Part shown: piece by piece, positions 1 to 12,215 of the stretch | Position numbering within the stretch: position 1 is the first letter of the stretch | How the letters are laid out: the number at the start of each line of letters is the position of its first letter | NCBI RefSeq assembly: GCF_009905375.1 | Contig: NC_133655.1 | Span: forward strand, 38,893,437 to 38,957,436 | Length of the DNA stretch: 64,000 bases | Direction of reading: 5' to 3' | Origin: Apium graveolens | Lineage: Eukaryota > Streptophyta > Magnoliopsida > Apiales > Apiaceae | Notes under the pieces: model-generated | Databases searched by the model: none | What the model saw: the letters and a program-made list of their open reading frames with translations, nothing else | What the model was told of the DNA's origin: nothing | Translations under genes and position numbers: made by a program

Positions 1-2438
1 TAATTGATTAATTAATTTAATTAGTTATTAATTAATTTTAATTGATTATTTAATTAGATTTATATATTTATTTTGATTTAAAAATACCGAAAAATAGTTT
101 CGAGCTTTAAAATATTATTTTAAATTATTTTCCAAGCTCGATAATTTTTATAAAATTATTTTCAGGTTTTTGAGCCCTATTATTTAATTATTAAATGATT
201 CAGAGTCCAATTTTTATTCCGAAAAATGTTCAAAAATTCATATTAAATCAACCGTTCGTCCGTTTAATACGAAACGAACGCCTCTAGACTTAAAAAAATA
301 TTCCGCATTCAATAAAAATACTTTCGAGACCCAAATTCTTTTGTTTCAAAAGGTCGCTTATTTTACGAATCATTCTGAGTCGATTTTTGATCGATAAATT
401 ATATTTTTGACCCGATTTCCATTTTAAACATACCGAGTCGAACCTTTTGACGAACCGAGACATGTGTGATATGAATTATATGATACGTGAGTTATGTGTT
501 TAAGTGCTATGTGAATTACGTGCATATGTGAGTCAAATGTCTTGTGCTTAACTGTTATATTTATGTGTGGGCTATCGTATGGGTAAACGATAGGCTTTTG
601 ACGCGTAGTTCGACGAGTGATTATCGTTTAGATGATTAAAGCTATATCTTTTAATTATAGATCCGAGTCTTTCAAGACGACCAGGACCAGATGGTATGGA
701 TGAAGACTGGAATTGATTATAATGGAATATTGTGTTGCAGCACTGCATGGGCAGCAGGCCAAATAATTAGTAGAATAAAGACGGTGATGTTTTGAGATAG
801 AATGTCAGAATAGATGCGTCTTTACGAGTGTGACTAACTGCTAAAAACCCAAAGGCATGTACCCCTGACTTCACTTATCGTTCAAGTGACGTTTATTTCG
901 AATCATATTATGCAAGTATCCCTATCATCACTTATTATTCAAGTGATATTTATTTTGAATATCATTATGCAAATATTGTTTTCCCTATTCTCAGTTTAGA
1001 ATAGATAAATGTTTTACATATCGCTGAATTAAAATGCTTATCATGCAAGTACCTCTGCTACTCTATGTTCAAAATAGTTAAATGTTTTACTTATTAAATT
1101 ACTGGATTTATAAATGTTTTGGATTTTGAGAAACATGACGTTGTTTTGGTTTTTCTGCACAAGTAAATGGGGGAATAAAAGTTTATAAGGGTGTCGAGTA
1201 TTAGGACCCCTTTCAATAAAATGTTTTTAAGATTGGATGGTTGCGTAAGAGGTCGTGGCGGTGGTCCAGCATGAGCTATGTGTTATACAGGATATAACAC
1301 CTTTCTAGGCCGATATGTGCCTTGGGTACCCCTTTGTTTAGTTGGATATGCTTCGGCATACCGGTGTCGCTCCGCGGCTGATCACAGGCGGCAACACACC
1401 ATCGTTCGAGGATTCTAATCTAAATTATTATATTGCTTTTGACATCTTACAAGAAATGATTCATTAAGTATTTTGTTTTCGGATAAATGATGAAATGTGG
1501 TTTTGATTCAGTTTCTTATTTTGAGAATACTTAGTTTGTTGTTAAATATCAAAGGTGGTATTAATACAGATGTTTGGTGTTGACTTCAGTATGGGATGTT
1601 GTGAGCATCAAAGTTTGTATTGATATCTAATTTGATATGACAGCAAAATAAGTATTAATTTCAAGAGTTCGATTTTGAGTAAAGTTTATGATTCATTCCA
1701 TAATCATTGTTTCTTGTTATTATTATTTACGATATTTTCGTAAACACTATTTTACGAGCTTTGCTCTCGTCAAGATTCAAAGTGTTGCTGAAGCATTTCG
1801 CTCGAACGTATCAAAAAGAGTTTTGAATACAATTAAGGAATCAATTCTGAGATTCCTCAACTAAAATTTTATGATTCAACAATTATGATTTTAAATGTTC
1901 TGCTGTAATGCAGATGTCAGTTTTATATCAAAATGACCCTTTATATGTCATAATGATCTTGCTGAGCATTTCTTTCGCTCATACTTTCCTGTTTTCAAAT
2001 TTAACCTCCAGTGAGGATTAGCTTGCGCTGTTTAGCTGCGTAATTCAAGGAAGCAAAGAAGAAGCTCTTGGAAGGTGGTTGGTCCAGGGTTTGCGGGCTA
2101 GTGTAAGTTTTATTGTGTAAAGTTGTTTATATTATATTATATTATAATTGTGTTATTTTATAGTTGGGCCTAGTATACTTCTCTTTGAAGTTATACTAGC
2201 GGGTTAAGTTTTGAGATTGAGAATTATTGAAGAGAGTTTTAAAAGAAAGTGAAAAATTATTTATAGAATTTGGATTCTTGTTTCTAGAAATGTAACCTTA
2301 AAAGATTTTGGAGTAGTTTGGGGTCATTTATGATAAATATCTTCTGCTGGCATTTAATTATTAATTTAACAGGTTAATTTGGATTGAGGTTTTATAGTGA
2401 CGACCAAATCCTCTGACCCCGAATTTGGGGGCGTTACA
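1..2438 (+). mobile_element. Ty3/gypsy LTR, 3' part (left end outside window)
   Basis: The stretch ends in a gypsy-type LTR terminus (GAATTTGGGGGCGTTACA, ending in CA at 2438), closely resembling the 3' end of the Gypsy C LTR at 55160. No primer binding site follows, so it is either a solo LTR or the 3' LTR of an element lying to the left. It has no usable ORF. It is strongly AT-rich at the start, then holds a more GC-rich block (about 1240-1400). Family placement (chromovirus-like) is inferred from the terminus only. Confidence 0.7.
862..975 (+). repeat. 57-bp tandem duplication inside the LTR
   Basis: Two diverged 57-bp copies lie head to tail (862-918 and 919-975). Both contain TTCAAGTGA followed by TTTATTT and end in ATTATGCAA. 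A weaker third copy may follow up to about 1060. Confidence 0.6.
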
Positions 2439-3440
2439 ATTTCTTACACTTTTTTTGAAACTTAGAACTTCTTATATAGTTCAGCACTTACCAGCGCCTT
2501 CTATTTTGGTGATGGGAACCAATAAAAACAACGCAATTGTAAGATCTATAACCACAAATCAAGTATATAGTTGCCCACACACTGCTCCTTCCTTCATTTA
2601 TCTAAATATAGTAGTATATTTTACAAAGGAGGTTACAGATACAATAAGTGATATATTCTAACAATGATATTTAGTGTAAGGAAGCACACATTTGTCCATC
2701 TTACTGTATAGTTAGTTATTGCACACATAAATATGATACATTGTCTTTGCACAAAGATTGAAAGCAAAAATGCCATAAAATATGACATTTTGATAAAACA
2801 ATTAACCTGTTCTCCAAGGCTAGTACTCAATTAGACCCCGATGCAAGAATCAAGCACAATATTTTCTTAGCAGCAGCTTCGATAATTGGTTTAAAAGTTT
2901 GAATATAGATACGGAGAGGAACTTTGTAGTCAAACAACAATAGCAAGGCAGTGCACTAAGTATATAATTCCGAAAAACTCATTCAAAGCTAAACTACATA
3001 TTAAAAGATTGGGCAAATTTTACAGCAAATCAAGCACTGGTCCATTTACCCAACAAGTTAAGTATTAATCATGTATCCAGTACCCTATAGCAAATGCTAA
3101 ATTCTTTTATATTTTTTTAGGGACATGGGCTCATCCATCCAGTACCCTATTTCCTGCCATACTATTTTCAAGTCACACACTGATACAATGTTAAAATTTG
3201 AATGTAATTATTCATAATGTATAATGAAGATAAATAAAACAAAAAAAATTAATAAATATTAGTGCAAATTAGATGATAGAGATTTTACGCAGCTGCAAAA
3301 CAATCAATTATTAAAGAGAAATCAAACACTTCACAACTAATTCCAGTAAAATAGATAAATTCCGTGTGTTAACCCCAATTTCCCAAAACAACATTGGTCG
3401 AAAGTGCATATTGTAATATGAATTAGAGAAATATTTGATT
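2439..3440. other. Host-like DNA without recognisable gene
   Basis: AT-rich sequence between the LTR end and the CTR9-like relic. The short ORFs here show no recognised domain. A 30-codon open stretch on the plus strand around 2815-2905 looks faintly exon-like but I cannot name it. Confidence 0.4.
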
Positions 3441-3442
3441 AC

Positions 3443-3801
3443 CTCAGCATCACATGGATGGAACTTTGTTGCTTTTTAAAGGCCTTCTCATTCTGTCCAA
3501 GCTAAACGAATATATGACCAACAACTTGTATGATTTTATATGGAAAGAAGTCAATATAGTATGTATATAGCTTTGGCATGTGGGAGAGAAAGACAGTGCA
3601 ATAATTATATAGTAATAAGAAAACAAATTTACAAACAATTATAGTAAGTGAAGAAAAGAACTAGGTTCAAGAATAAAACAAATTAACCAAAAAATCTTTT
3701 AACAAACTCACTTTTAGCGTCTCGCAGTTTTCAGGGGCCACCTCCAAAACTTTTTCATAGTTTGAAAGGGAACTCCTCAAACCTCCCAAATGCAATTGAA
3801 C
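3443..3801 (-). pseudogene. CTR9-like (Paf1 complex TPR protein) exon relics
   Basis: Two exon-like blocks on the minus strand. Block 1 (3801 down to 3712) reads as a TPR segment with VQLHLGGLRSS then YEKVLEVAPENCETLK. Block 2 (3524 down to 3443) gives GHIF, a stop, LGQNEKAF, then after a frame change KATKFHPCDAE. Together they follow the order of a TPR unit of plant CTR9/VIP6/ELF8, a scaffold of the nuclear Paf1 transcription elongation complex (family knowledge). Block 1 is followed by a donor-like GTGAGT and block 2 by GTAATC, so these look like genomic exons rather than a retrocopy. Block 2 has an in-frame TAG in place of a Gln codon and a small deletion, so it is non-functional. No other CTR9 exons were found nearby. 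Confidence 0.7.
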
Positions 3802-4239
3802 GTGTATACAAAAAACTCGTAAATTCAATACTCAATTTATACTAATTTAATCAAAAACCAAACATTTATAATCATAAATTTTAACTTGAAGACAAACATA
3901 TACCTCAAAACGCGCATATACAACGTACTTATACTTTAATTAAACATAATCGAAAGTTACCTAAAATCAAAGCCATAACTGAATATTACTGAATCAAAGC
4001 TTTCATTAGTTGTGGGGTTTTGGGATCATCTCCAATTATATTTGGATTGTTGCTAAAATCTATACTGAATTAGGTTTCGGGTTTTGGGGCTTCTGCTCTA
4101 TTAAAGATAAGAAACACATATTTAGGGAGAGGGGGGAGAGATAGAGGTGGAGAGAGATGAAAGAGATGAGAGGTGTGTTGTAGATGAAGTAGTCGAAGAG
4201 ATGAGAGAATGAGAATAAAATGTTTTTTGTGATATAAAA

Positions 4240-4519
4240 TATTTTGGTACCAATTTATCCCGGCCAATGAAAATTTTGGTGTCCCGCCTATAATTTTCGG
4301 TAAAAGGAATGAATAGTGTTTCATCTATTGTAACGCTTTGTTAAAGTATTGCAATTGTTCGAAAATTTTAAAACTAATATTTCCCTTGCAACACTTTCAG
4401 GTTTTATACAACATTTTTTAAAATATTACAATAGACCACCAAATTTTATCTTTATTGCAACACTTTATGTAACATTAATATATATATTGGGCTTGCAATA
4501 GCCCATATATGGTGTAGTG
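4240..4519 (-). mobile_element. CACTA-type (En/Spm) transposon end
   Basis: Read on the minus strand, the sequence begins with CACTACACC at 4519 and carries repeated subterminal motifs of the form TTGCAA(C/T)A near 4493, 4453, 4388 and 4345. Terminal CACTA plus short subterminal repeats is the hallmark of CACTA transposons, where the transposase binds. I did not find a matching opposite terminus between 2439 and 4240, so this is probably a truncated or solo end. No transposase ORF is visible. Confidence 0.5.
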
Positions 4520-5388
4520 TATGTTCATAAGATACGCAATTGAACCACATATCACCATTAAATGAGATTAGTTGTTTACTTGTATCCCCCCATTCATATG
4601 TCTTATCATGAAATAAGCTTGACAAAGTTATCATTTAGAGCAATTCCTGCTTTGGTAGCACAGATGCCTGACCTGGAAAATTTAAGACAACGAATAAGGT
4701 ACTACATTTTATATTCATGGATAACATGACAATTATACACTAAATTCATTTCAAAGTGAATCACACAAATAACATAGAGCCCAATTTGTACCCCTATAAT
4801 GTGTTACGTGTATCAACTAAGTGCCCCTGGATAAAGTAATAACCATGTAAGGAAAAGAAATTTAGATCATTATATTTGAAAAATATCATCAATAAGATAA
4901 AAGAGAGAGATATACCCTGGTAAATGTGGATACTGTAACAAATTGGTTAAGAATCCATAGCCACTTCTACTTACTTTCAAACTATCCAATGCTTTATGAT
5001 TTTTTCGGTTTCATTAGGTTTTATTTGATAGTGTTGAATGTCAATTTGACCAAAATATTATGCTAGAATTTAATTCTACTAACATGGACATATAAATAAA
5101 TCTCCCTCTGGTTCTTTATAAAGTGATGCACTTCTAAGTGCTCTAAAGATAGCGTCATATTGTTCTTTGCTATGTTATATACTTTAACCTCTTTTTATGG
5201 ATTAATATATTCTTAATAATATGTTTGTTCAAAAAAATATATTAAACTATTCCTATTTTTCCAATAGATAAATGCAATAATTCAAAACGCAAACATAGAA
5301 GGGACAAAAAGAGTAAAATCTTGATAATATATTGATCTCCAGCTTTTGATGTAAATGAAAGAGCATAACAGAAAAAATGTTTAGCTTT
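4520..5388. other. Host-like DNA up to the Copia A insertion site
   Basis: AT-rich sequence with no recognised domain. A minus-strand reading at 4452-4634 stays open for 60 codons but overlaps the CACTA end and is not identified. The last five bases (GCTTT, 5384-5388) are the left target-site duplication of Copia A. Confidence 0.4.
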
Positions 5389-6427
5389 TGTTGTGTATAT
5401 GTTGTGAACTTGATGATTTCATTAACAAAATACCTTGGTAGATTTTACTTAGTGAAAATGTAGCACTCGACGGATAAGGATTATAGTCCTGATGGATAAC
5501 TCATTTCAGTCCCGATGGATGATGACTAATTATCCATCGAGTGAGTAGCTTATGTTACAATAAGTCTATAGCACATTTCTGCATACACATTGTTTAGAAT
5601 CTATAGTAGTACCTAAGTCATATTGACTGTAACTAGATATGCAGAATAGGTTGATTAATTGTACATAGATGATGTCTTGTAATTCTGCATAAATGAAATG
5701 AAGTCAAATGCCTGATTGCTACCCGACGGATAAACAACAATGAATTCGACGGATGATCAACAACCCGACGGATGATCATTAACTCAACGGATGATCATAA
5801 ACCCGACGGATAAAGAATTCAAATATCTGTTGACAGTGACAACACAGTCACATGCGTCGAGTGTATACAAATGGAATGTGGAAGCCTACTCAACTGAGTT
5901 TTCGAGAACAAAGAAGCATTGACATTTTCATGATATTATGAAGATATTCAAAGATGCTGGAATAGAGTAATGAAGTAGCATTGTATTAGACTTGATAGTT
6001 TTTGTTTTATTATCCTGTCTTATTACTTTGTAATCTTGGTGATATATAAACCAAGAAGCAGCAAATAGAATACAAACTAAGAAACTAAGCAACCAAGAGA
6101 GAAACATTTGTAAGCTGCATTCTTAGCATTTCTCTCATTCTTAGTTGTTATCATTTTGTAAGCAGTTGTGAGCTTTTTGCACACAGAGTTCTCTCGATAT
6201 ATATTATATATCTCTGGTGGAATAATTCAAATCCACTAGAAAGTTTTTAAAGATTCTTGTTTTTAATTACTTGTGTTTTGATTCATTTCAAGTAACTATT
6301 CCGCATTCTGCTAATCAATTCATACTTATATATATTTGAGTTAGAACATTTTTATTCAAGAAAAAGTTTCAAGAATTCCATTCAACCCCCCTTCTGTAAT
6401 TCTTGTTACATTGTTAAGGGACTAACA
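5389..6427 (+). repeat. Copia A 5' LTR
   Basis: TG...CA terminal repeat matching 25536-26576. It contains a cluster of the element's ATCCGTCG/CGACGGAT motif (perfect at 5468, 5724, 5747, 5766, 5804, with one-base variants near 5489, 5513, 5532 and 5784), then a TATA box and the Sirevirus-like end with CAACCCCCC shortly before the terminus. Confidence 0.95.
6043..6050 (+). promoter_or_regulatory. TATA box of Copia A 5' LTR
   Basis: TATATAAA lies two thirds into the LTR, where the U3/R boundary is expected; the equivalent in the 3' LTR is 26190-26197. Transcription would start about 30 bases downstream. Confidence 0.65.
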
Positions 6428-6429
6428 AT

Positions 6430-6441
6430 TGGTATCAGAGC
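6430..6441 (+). other. Copia A primer binding site (tRNA-Met)
   Basis: TGGTATCAGAGC, complementary to the 3' end of initiator tRNA-Met, lies two bases after the LTR terminus. Confidence 0.9.
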
Positions 6442-6488
6442 AAGCTCTTGAAGAACAAAGAGTTTAAAGATCAAAACAATACAGCAAG

Positions 6489-8847
6489 ATGAACAAGAAG
6501 GATGTTGGAGTCAAGATTCCTTTTCTGGATAAAGATAAATACCATCATTGGAAGGTAAAGATGCATCTTTATTTGCTTTCTCAAGATGAGGCCTATGTGG
6601 ACTGCATAGAAAGAGGCCCTCATGTTCCAATGAGAGCTGCAACTGGAAATGAGCCATCTGTCCCCAAGCCAAAGGATAAAAAGGCCATGAATATCCTGTT
6701 TAATGGAGTTGATGGTGATATGTTTGACAACATTATCAACTGCAAAACTGACAAGGATGTTTGGGATACAATACAGATCATCTGTAATGGCACTGAGCAA
6801 GTTAGAGAAAATAAGATGCAGCTACTGATTCAGCAATATGAGCATTTTCATTATGAAGAAAGTGAGTCTCTCACTGACATTTTTAGTAGGTTTCAAAAAT
6901 TGCTAAATGCTCTAAAGTTGCATGGAAGGGTCAATCAGACAAAAGACTCCAATATGAAATTCCTTAGATCTCTTCCAAAGGAATGGAAACCAATGACAGT
7001 CTCATTGAGAAACTCACAAGAATAAGGAGTTTACTTTGGAGAGACTGTATGGCATCCTGAAAACTTATGAGCTTGAAATAGAGCAAGATGAGAGGATGGA
7101 GAGAGGAAAGAAGAAAGGAGGGTCCATTGCACTAGTTGCTAAGTTAGAGAAAGAGAAGGAGATGAAGATGGAAGCTGTTGAGTCAACTTCAAGGGTTTGT
7201 GAAAACAAGGGCAAGGGGCTTACAGTAGAAAATGAAGATTCTTTGAGCCAAGATGACATGGAAGACATTGATGAACATTTAGCATTTATTTCCAGAAGAT
7301 TTTCCAAGCTCAAGTTCAAAAAGAACTTTGGAGCAGCCAAACCAAATAGAAACATGGTGGATAAATCAAAATTCAAATGTTTCAAATGTGGCTTGGCAGG
7401 GCACTTTGCCAGTGAGTGTAGAAAGTCAGATTCCAGTAAGAAAAATTTTGAGCCTGTGGATTATAAGCAAAAATACTTTGACCTGCTCAAATAAAAGGAA
7501 AGGGTTTTGATTACACAAGAAAATGACTGGGCAGCAGATGGTCTGGATGACGATGAAGATGTCAGCTATGTCAATCTAGCCCTAATGGCCAAGTCTGATG
7601 AAACAGAAACAAGTTCTTCAAGTAATCAGGTAATTACTACAAACCTTGCACATTTATCTAAAGCTGAGTGTAACGATGCTATAAATGACATGTCTACAGA
7701 GTTATATCATTTGCGTGTTACACTTAAGTCTCTTACTAAAGAAAATGCTAAAATCAAAGAAAACAATTTGTTTTTGAGTGAGAGAAATAATGTTCTAGAG
7801 TCTCAGTTCATTGATTTTGAAAAATTAAGAATTGAGTGTAAGATTGCCAAGGAGGAATTAACTAAGTCCTTGAAGAAAGAAGAAATTTTGAAGAAGCAGC
7901 TCGAGCTTGAACAGGAGGTGATTAAGGCATGGAAAACATCTAGAGATGTCCATGCTCAAATCACTAAAGTTCAAGGAATTGAGTCCTTTTGTGATGCAGC
8001 TTGGAAAGAGAACAAGGAGAAACTAGAACCAAATTTGGTGGATGGAGTGCTAACAGATGTAGACTCGACGGATAATGAGGGTCATCCGTCGGATAACAAA
8101 AAGGGTTATCCATCGACTGATGAAAATCCTCATCCGTCGGCTGTAAGCAAGCCTATAAGTAAAGCTAAACTTGTTAAGTTGAATGAAAAGTATGGATCTG
8201 TTTCCAAGAACTTTGTTCCAGGAGAATCGAGTCAAGTTAAGAAAGGGAAAAAGGCTAATGTTGGTCACATGACTGTCAAACAGTTAAATGATAGACTTGA
8301 AAAGATTGAGGTAAAAACAAAGTCTAAAAAGAAAAAGAATAGAAATGGTAAAGTAGGGATTAATAAACACAATAACTACACACCTGATAAATATGCTCCT
8401 AGAAAAATCTGTGTCAAGTGTGGTAGTGTAAATCATTTGTCTGTTAATTGCAAATCTGTCATGCCTAGTCCCATGTCTGTGCCACCTTACTTTCCCAACA
8501 TGAATGCCATACCTCCCATGCCTATAAATGCTATGTGTACACAGAATATGAATGCACAGTTTGCTAATATGCCATTTGCACCTAATCCTTATTATGCTGC
8601 ATTTAGTATGCCATAAATGCCATTTAGCATGCCTTACTGGAATAACATGTTCACTAATAGCATGTCATTCCCTGTTGATTATAATATGCATGATAATTAT
8701 GCTGCAATGAATGGTTTCAAAGGCCCAACTCAAATGACCAAGGATGAATATGATATCCCCAAGTCAAATGAGATAAAGCCTAAGAAACAGAAAAAGAAAG
8801 CTAACAAGGCAGGACCCAAGGAAACTTGGGTACCAAAATCAACTTGA
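6489..8847 (+). pseudogene. gag: Copia A gag (nucleocapsid polyprotein), broken
   Basis: The ATG at 6489 follows the PBS closely and opens a copia Gag with a FLDKDKYHHWKVKM start, forming the capsid that packages element RNA. The N-terminal capsid region (6489-7022) ends at a TAA at 7023-7025; coding continues one base out of frame from about 7036 to a CCHC knuckle (CFKCGLAGHFASEC, 7378-7419) and a TAA at 7492-7494. From 7507 follows a long heptad-like coiled coil (about 7650-7960), a linker built partly from the ATCCGTCG motif (8066-8139, read as STD and HPS), and a second CCHC knuckle (CVKCGSVNHLSVNC, about 8410-8452). A Met/Pro-rich tail has one more TAA (8614-8616). The terminal WVPKST and TGA at 8845-8847 look like the genuine gag end. 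Two knuckles plus a coiled coil are typical of Sireviruses. Confidence 0.9.
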
Positions 8848-8861
8848 TTTGATTTTGATGT

Positions 8862-11800
8862 GTGCAGGGAAACAAAATGAATCTTTGGTACTTGGATAGT
8901 GGTTGTTCAAGACACATGACTGGTGATTCTACCCTGCTCACAGAGTTCAAGGAGAGAGCTGGCCGAAGTATTACTTTTGGAGATGACAACAAGGGTTATA
9001 CTGTGGGATATGGCTTGATTTCAAAGGATAATGTCATCATTGAGGAAGTTGCCTTAGTGGATGGTCTCAAACACAACTTGTTGAGTATCAGCCAGCTTTG
9101 TGATAAAGGCAACTCAGTAACCTTCAACTCAGAAGCCTGTGTTGTGACTAACAAAAGAAGCAACAAAGTGGTTCTCACTGGTGTGAGAAAAGGAAATATG
9201 TACCTAGCTGATTTCAACTCATCTAATGTAGAATCTGTTACTTGTCTTCTCAGTAAAGCAAGTCAGGATGAAAGTTGGCTATGGCACAAGAAGCTATCCC
9301 ATTTAAACTTTAAGACCATGAATGAGCTAGTGAAGAAAGAAATGGTTAGAGGCATTCCTCTAGTGGAGTTTTCTAAGGATGGACTGTGTGATGCCTGTCA
9401 AAAAGAGAAACAGATTAAAGCATCATTCAGGAAGAAACTTGATTCAATAAATGAAGAACTTTTGCAACTGCTACACATGGATTTGTTTGGACCGGTCAAT
9501 GTGTTGTCCATCTCAAGGAAAAAATTTTGCCTTGTAATTGTAGATGATTTCTCAAAGTTCTCTTGGACATATTTCCTAAAGTCTAAAGATGAGGCTAGTG
9601 AAATCATCATCAATTACATAAGGCAAGTCAATAATCATCCAGATTTCAAGGTTAGAAGAATCAGGAGTGACAATGGAACTGAGTTCAAGAATTCTGTCAT
9701 GAGAGCATTTTGTGAGGAAAATGGGATTCTGCATGAGTTTTCAGCAGCAAGAACTCCACAACAGAATGGAGTAGTGGAAAGGAAGAACATATCACTTATT
9801 GAAGCTGCAAGGACAATGCTTGAAGAATCTAAACTGCCAACTTATTTCTGGGCTGAAACTGTAAATACTGCATGCTACACTCAGAATATTTCTCTGGTTA
9901 ATCAAGCAAGATGCATGACTCCCTATCAATTGTTCAAGAACAAGAAGCCAACTCTAAATTTTCCTCATGTCTTTGGCTGAAAATGCTATATTCTGAGAAA
10001 TCAAACTGATCAAAATGGGAAGTTTGATGCTAAAGCAGATGAAGGAATTTTTGTTGGATATGTTGTTGGTAAAGCATATAGAGTCTACAATCTAAGAACC
10101 AACATTGTTGTCGAATCAATACATGTTGTGTTTGATGATAAAAAGATTGAAGGTCTGCAAGATGAAGATTACCATGAGAGCCTCAAATTCGACAATGTGG
10201 AGATGGTTAGTGATGACAGTGATGATGAAAGTGATCAAGAAACAGTATCAAAGGATAATGCAGAAAAACCTACAACCAATGAAGTACAAAACTCAACATC
10301 TCTTGAGTTGCATAATGCTTCATCCGTCGAGAGGCAATCTGCGTTATCCGTCGGGAGACAACCAGCTTCATCCGTCGGTACTCAAAATTCACCATCCGTC
10401 GGGTTATCGAAAGGAGTAGGAAGTCAGGATAGATCACCTATAGAAAGTTCCCCTTTCTCAAATCAAAGATCCACAAACTCAAGGGGAGTTTCTCACAATT
10501 AAAACTCAATCACACATCAAGACAACAATGAGGCCTCTTCATCCAGAGCTAATCTACCTCAACAAAGAAAATGGACAAAAGATCACCCATTTGAGCTTAT
10601 AATTGGTGATGTTTCTTCTAGAGTTCAAACCAGGAGAGCAACTCAAGAAGAATGTCTATACAACAGCTTTGTTTCCAAGGAAGAACCAAAGAAGATAGAA
10701 GAAGCTTTGTTGGATCCTGATTGGATTTTAGCTTTGCAGGAAGAGCTAAACCAATTTGAAAGGAATAATGTATGGAAGCTGGTGCCCAAGCCTAAAGGAA
10801 AGAATCCAATAGACACCAAATAGGTATTCAGAAACAAGATGGATGAAAATGGCATAGTAGTCAGGAACAAAGCTATATTGGTTGCTAAGGGCTATTGTCA
10901 ACAAGAAGGAATAGATTTTGATGAAATATTTGCTCCTGTTGCAAGACTTGAAGGCTGAAGCCATCAGAATCTTCTTAGCCTATGCAACCCATGCCAATTT
11001 CAAGGTCTATCAAATGGATGTCAAAAGTGTCTTTCTGAATGGAGATTTGAAGGAGGAAGTCTATGTCAGTCAAACTCCTGGTTTTGAAGATCCAAATTTT
11101 CCAGAACATGTCTATTATCTTTTGAAAGCACTTTATGGATTGAAGCAAGCACCTAGAGCCTGGTACGACACTTTGTCAAAGTTCCTTTTGGAAAATCATT
11201 TCACAAGAGGTACTGTAGATAAAACTTTATTCTTTAGAAATATTAATGGCTCTAGTATACTTGTTCAAATTTATGTAGATGATATTATTTTTGGCTCTAC
11301 AGATGAGAAACTTTGCAAAAAGTTTGCCAAATTGATGCAAAGTAAGTATGAAATGAGTATGATGGGAGAACTAACTTACTTTCTTGGTTTACAAGTTAAG
11401 CAAGTTAGTGATGGAATATTCATTAGTCAAACTAAATATATTTTTGATTTTTTAAAGAAGTTTGATCTAATGGATTGCACATCTGCAAAAACTCCTATGG
11501 CTACTGCAACTAAGCTTGAATTAAAAACTACTGAAAAGTCTTTGGATATTTCAAGTTATAGGGGCATGGTTGGCTCACTTCTGTACTTAACAGCTAGTAG
11601 GCCAGATATAATGTTTTCTACATGTTTATGTGCTAGATTTCAGGCTGATCCTAGAGAATCTCACTTAATAGCTATTAAGAGAATTTTCAGATATCTCAAG
11701 GGAACACCAAAACTTGGCATTTGGTACCCTAGAGATTCTGGTTTTGATCTAACTGGTTATTCAGATGCAGATTATGCAGGTTGTAGAATTGATAGAAAAA

Positions 11801-12215
11801 GTACAACAGGAACCTGTCAATTTCTAGGAAACAAGCTTGTGTCCTGGTTCAGTAAAAAGCGAAATTCAGTTTCTACTTTTACAGCTGAAGCTGAATATAT
11901 TGCTGCTGGCAGTTGCTGTGCACAGATTTTATGGATAAAAAATCATTGCTAGACTATGGTTTGCAAGTTGAAAGGATTCCTATTTTCTTTGATAACACAA
12001 GTGCAATTGTCATCACTGAAAATCCAGCACAACATTCAAGGACAAAGCACATAGATATCAAGTACCACTTCATAAGGGAACATGTAATGAATGGTACTGT
12101 GGAACTACATTTTGTTCCAAGTGAGAAGCAGCTTGCAGATATTTTTACCAAGCCACTAGATGAATCCACCTTTTCAAGGTTGGTAAGTGAGTTAGGTATG
12201 CTTAATTATTCTTAA
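8862..12215 (+). pseudogene. pol: Copia A pol (PR-INT-RT-RNase H), broken
   Basis: Protease shows DSGCSRHMTGD at about 8893-8925. The pre-integrase zinc finger is seen as H..H (9280-9305) with CDACQ, and integrase has D in MDLFGP, D in SDNGTEF and E in VVERKN. A TGA replaces a Trp codon at 9978-9980. The variable INT-RT linker carries a 24-bp repeat (10322-10401) and a TAA at 10501-10503. RT starts near NNVWKLVPKPKG, has a TAG for Trp at 10821-10823, a frame change near 10950, and an intact YVDD (11272-11283). RNase H has GYSDADYAG; a last frame change near 11940 precedes the C-terminal ADIFTKPLDES. Pol lies in the -1 frame relative to the gag end. At least five lesions make it inactive. Confidence 0.92.
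10322..10401 (+). repeat. 24-bp periodic repeat in the INT-RT linker
   Basis: The 8-mer ATCCGTCG recurs at 10322, 10346, 10370 and 10394, exactly 24 bp apart. It keeps the reading frame and encodes an 8-residue repeat with the core S-V (SSVERQSA, LSVGRQPA, SSVGTQNS, PSVGLSKG). Confidence 0.85.

Noticed and set aside
4070..4324. 84-codon minus-strand ORF beside the CACTA end
   Set aside because: Composition reflects a GA-rich simple stretch (4120-4210); no domain.
6471..6800. 109-codon minus-strand ORF opposite Copia A gag
   Set aside because: Shadow of gag on the other strand.
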